DNA of 64,000 bases from an uncultured Campylobacter sp. (GTDB taxonomy: Bacteria; Campylobacterota; Campylobacteria; Campylobacterales; Campylobacteraceae), in the NCBI RefSeq assembly GCF_937973075.1, contig NZ_CALBWL010000026.1, forward strand, positions 62,001-126,000, in the 5' to 3' direction. Positions within the stretch are counted from its first letter, which is position 1; the number at the start of each line of letters is the position of its first letter. Shown here piece by piece: positions 62,668 to 64,000 of this stretch. Both the position numbers and the translations under genes were made by a program. Under the pieces are notes generated by a model. That model ran no database searches. It was not told where the DNA came from and saw only the letters and a list, made by a program, of their open reading frames with translations.

Positions 62668-64000
62668 TGCAGACGTTTAGGCTATTTTTGGCGCTTGCGG
62701 GTATCGTCGCAGTCGTCGCTTTGCTAATCATGAAAAAGGATACCAAAACCGTGCTTATCGGCGTGGGTTTGGTGCTGTGCGTGCTTTGTCTAAAGCCCCT
62801 GGACGGGCTGGGCGCCTTTACCTCGTATATGACTAAGGCGGGGCTCATTAAGGCAATCTGCGCCAGCATGGGTTTTGCCTTCGTGATGAAATTTACCGGC
62901 TGCGACCGCGCGCTCGTAAATTTACTCACCAGGCCCCTCGGCAATATCGGATTTTTATTGATCCCGCTCGTCGTGGCACTTACGTATTTTATCAATATCG
63001 CGATCCCCTCCGCTGCGGGCTGCTCGGCTGCGGTCGGCGCTACGCTGATCCCCGTGATGATGGCTGCAGGCGTTAAACCGGAAATGGCGGGAGCTGCGGT
63101 ATTTGCGGGCACTTTCGGCGGCGTTTTGAGTCCGGGTTCGGCGCACAACGTATTCGTAGCCGATATGGTAAAGGCGCACAATCCCTCCTATACGGTTCAA
63201 GACGTTATCGGGGTGCAGTTTTCCAGCGCGATTACCGCTTTGATCGTAGTTTTGATCGTAATTAGCATAACGGCGATAGTTTGCAAAGACTACACCAAGG
63301 GGGTGAATTATCTAGCGCAAAGAGAAAATTCCGCAGGTGCAGACGGCGCAAGCTCTGCCACAGCAAGTCCCGCTGCATCTGCCGCCGGTTCAAATTTAGA
63401 TGCACAGCCTCAGAAGCTAAACGTCTTGCACGCGCTTATGCCGCTAGTGCCTTTGGTGATCTTAATCATCGGCGGTACGTCCAAGCTCAACACGATCTCC
63501 TTTCTTAAATGGACCAAGATGGGCGTTGCCGAGGCGATGCTACTGGGCGCTATCGTCACCATCGTCATTACTATGACCAACCCTCAAAAGATCACGAAGG
63601 AATTTTTCAAGGGCATGGGTAGCGCGTATGCCGATATTATGGGTATCATCATCGCAGCGGGCGTCTTCGTCGCGGGTCTTAGCGCGTGCGGAGCGATCGA
63701 TTTCGTAATTGAGTGGCTGAAGGGCGAGCAGGGCTACGTAAAATTCGGCGGAACCTTTGTGCCGTTTTTTATGGGCGTCGTGACTGGCTCGGGAGATGCG
63801 GCGTCGATGGCGTTTAACACCGCCGTGACCGTGCACGCCGACGCGTTAGGTTTTGAGCAAGATAAGCTCGGTATGGCGGTTGCGATAAGCGGCGCGCTAG
63901 GCAGGAGCGCATCGCCGATTGCGGGCGCTTGCATCGTTTGCGCGGGACTTGCGATGGTAAGCCCTATTCAGATAGCTAAAAGAACGGCTCTAGGTATGTT
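62668..64000 (+). CDS. C4-dicarboxylate carrier, DcuC family (3' end outside window)
   Basis: A GTG start after AAAAGGAGTTATT opens a frame that runs off the right edge (at least 444 residues). Helices include LFLALAGIVAVVALLI, IGFLLIPLVVALTYFINIAIP and LMPLVPLVILIIGG. The segments SAAGCSAAVGATLIPVMM, FAGTFGGVLSPGSAHNVF and FMGVVTGSGDAASMAFN fit DcuC carriers, which exchange fumarate, succinate and aspartate in anaerobic growth. A low-complexity loop (about 220-250: Ala, Ser, Asn, Gly) sits between the two halves. It is last in the cluster begun at 59381 as far as seen. Confidence 0.85.

Overview
The window reads as chromosomal DNA of a Campylobacter of the higher-GC oral group; C. gracilis or a close relative is my best guess, without any database check. 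Supporting this are the order recA, eno, a DivIC-like gene and an AMIN-domain glycoprotein gene, the futalosine-pathway gene mqnD, paired nifS and nifU, a 6S-type RNA directly upstream of purD, and very frequent AAATTT-type words. Most genes are ordinary housekeeping genes.

Layout. Positions 1-1536 hold a gene end, ybaK and lemA. A tRNA-Met (1607-1683) marks the start of an accessory island of about 12 kb. The island holds a CRISPR adaptation operon (cas6, a reverse transcriptase-Cas1 fusion, cas2), a leader, and a CRISPR array of 20 repeats and 19 spacers (5695-7161). Two lipoprotein genes follow, then a decayed second mini-array and a truncated secreted-protein gene. Next comes a 42-codon remnant of cas10, then an intact type III ancillary operon: a membrane-anchored CARF protein, a CARF-HEPN ribonuclease, a Csx20-like protein and a WYL regulator. 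The island ends in a decayed FtsK-type gene at about 13.4-13.6 kb, next to a DUF3137 gene.

From 13.9 to 21.2 kb a minus-strand run carries the DUF3137 gene and the tight operon tig-clpP-def-comM-nnrDE-purN. Then come a TonB-dependent siderophore receptor with a Fur-box-like palindrome, folE, nifS-nifU, an orphan amino-acid-binding protein, a double rhodanese, murB and mqnD. The plus-strand run recA-eno-DivIC-like-CgpA-like-nitroreductase-argH follows, then hemD, the 6S-type RNA, and purD-RDD-lptD-PRTase-pnp-Usp. After that lie a tandem pair of unknown genes (one broken), an antiporter, a phosphoesterase with a large low-complexity insert, topA, dcd, L-asparaginase, accB-accC and a TPR-like protein. 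The window ends in a catabolic cluster of two M20 hydrolases, dipeptidase E and a DcuC-type carrier that runs off the edge.

The main point of interest is the CRISPR locus. It keeps what is needed to acquire spacers, possibly from RNA, and to respond to cyclic oligoadenylate. The Cas10 effector genes that would make that signal have been deleted in place, leaving 20 codons of cas10 fused to an unrelated tail. Read on the complementary strand, several spacers look like coding sequence, and three carry a ribosome-binding site with a start codon.
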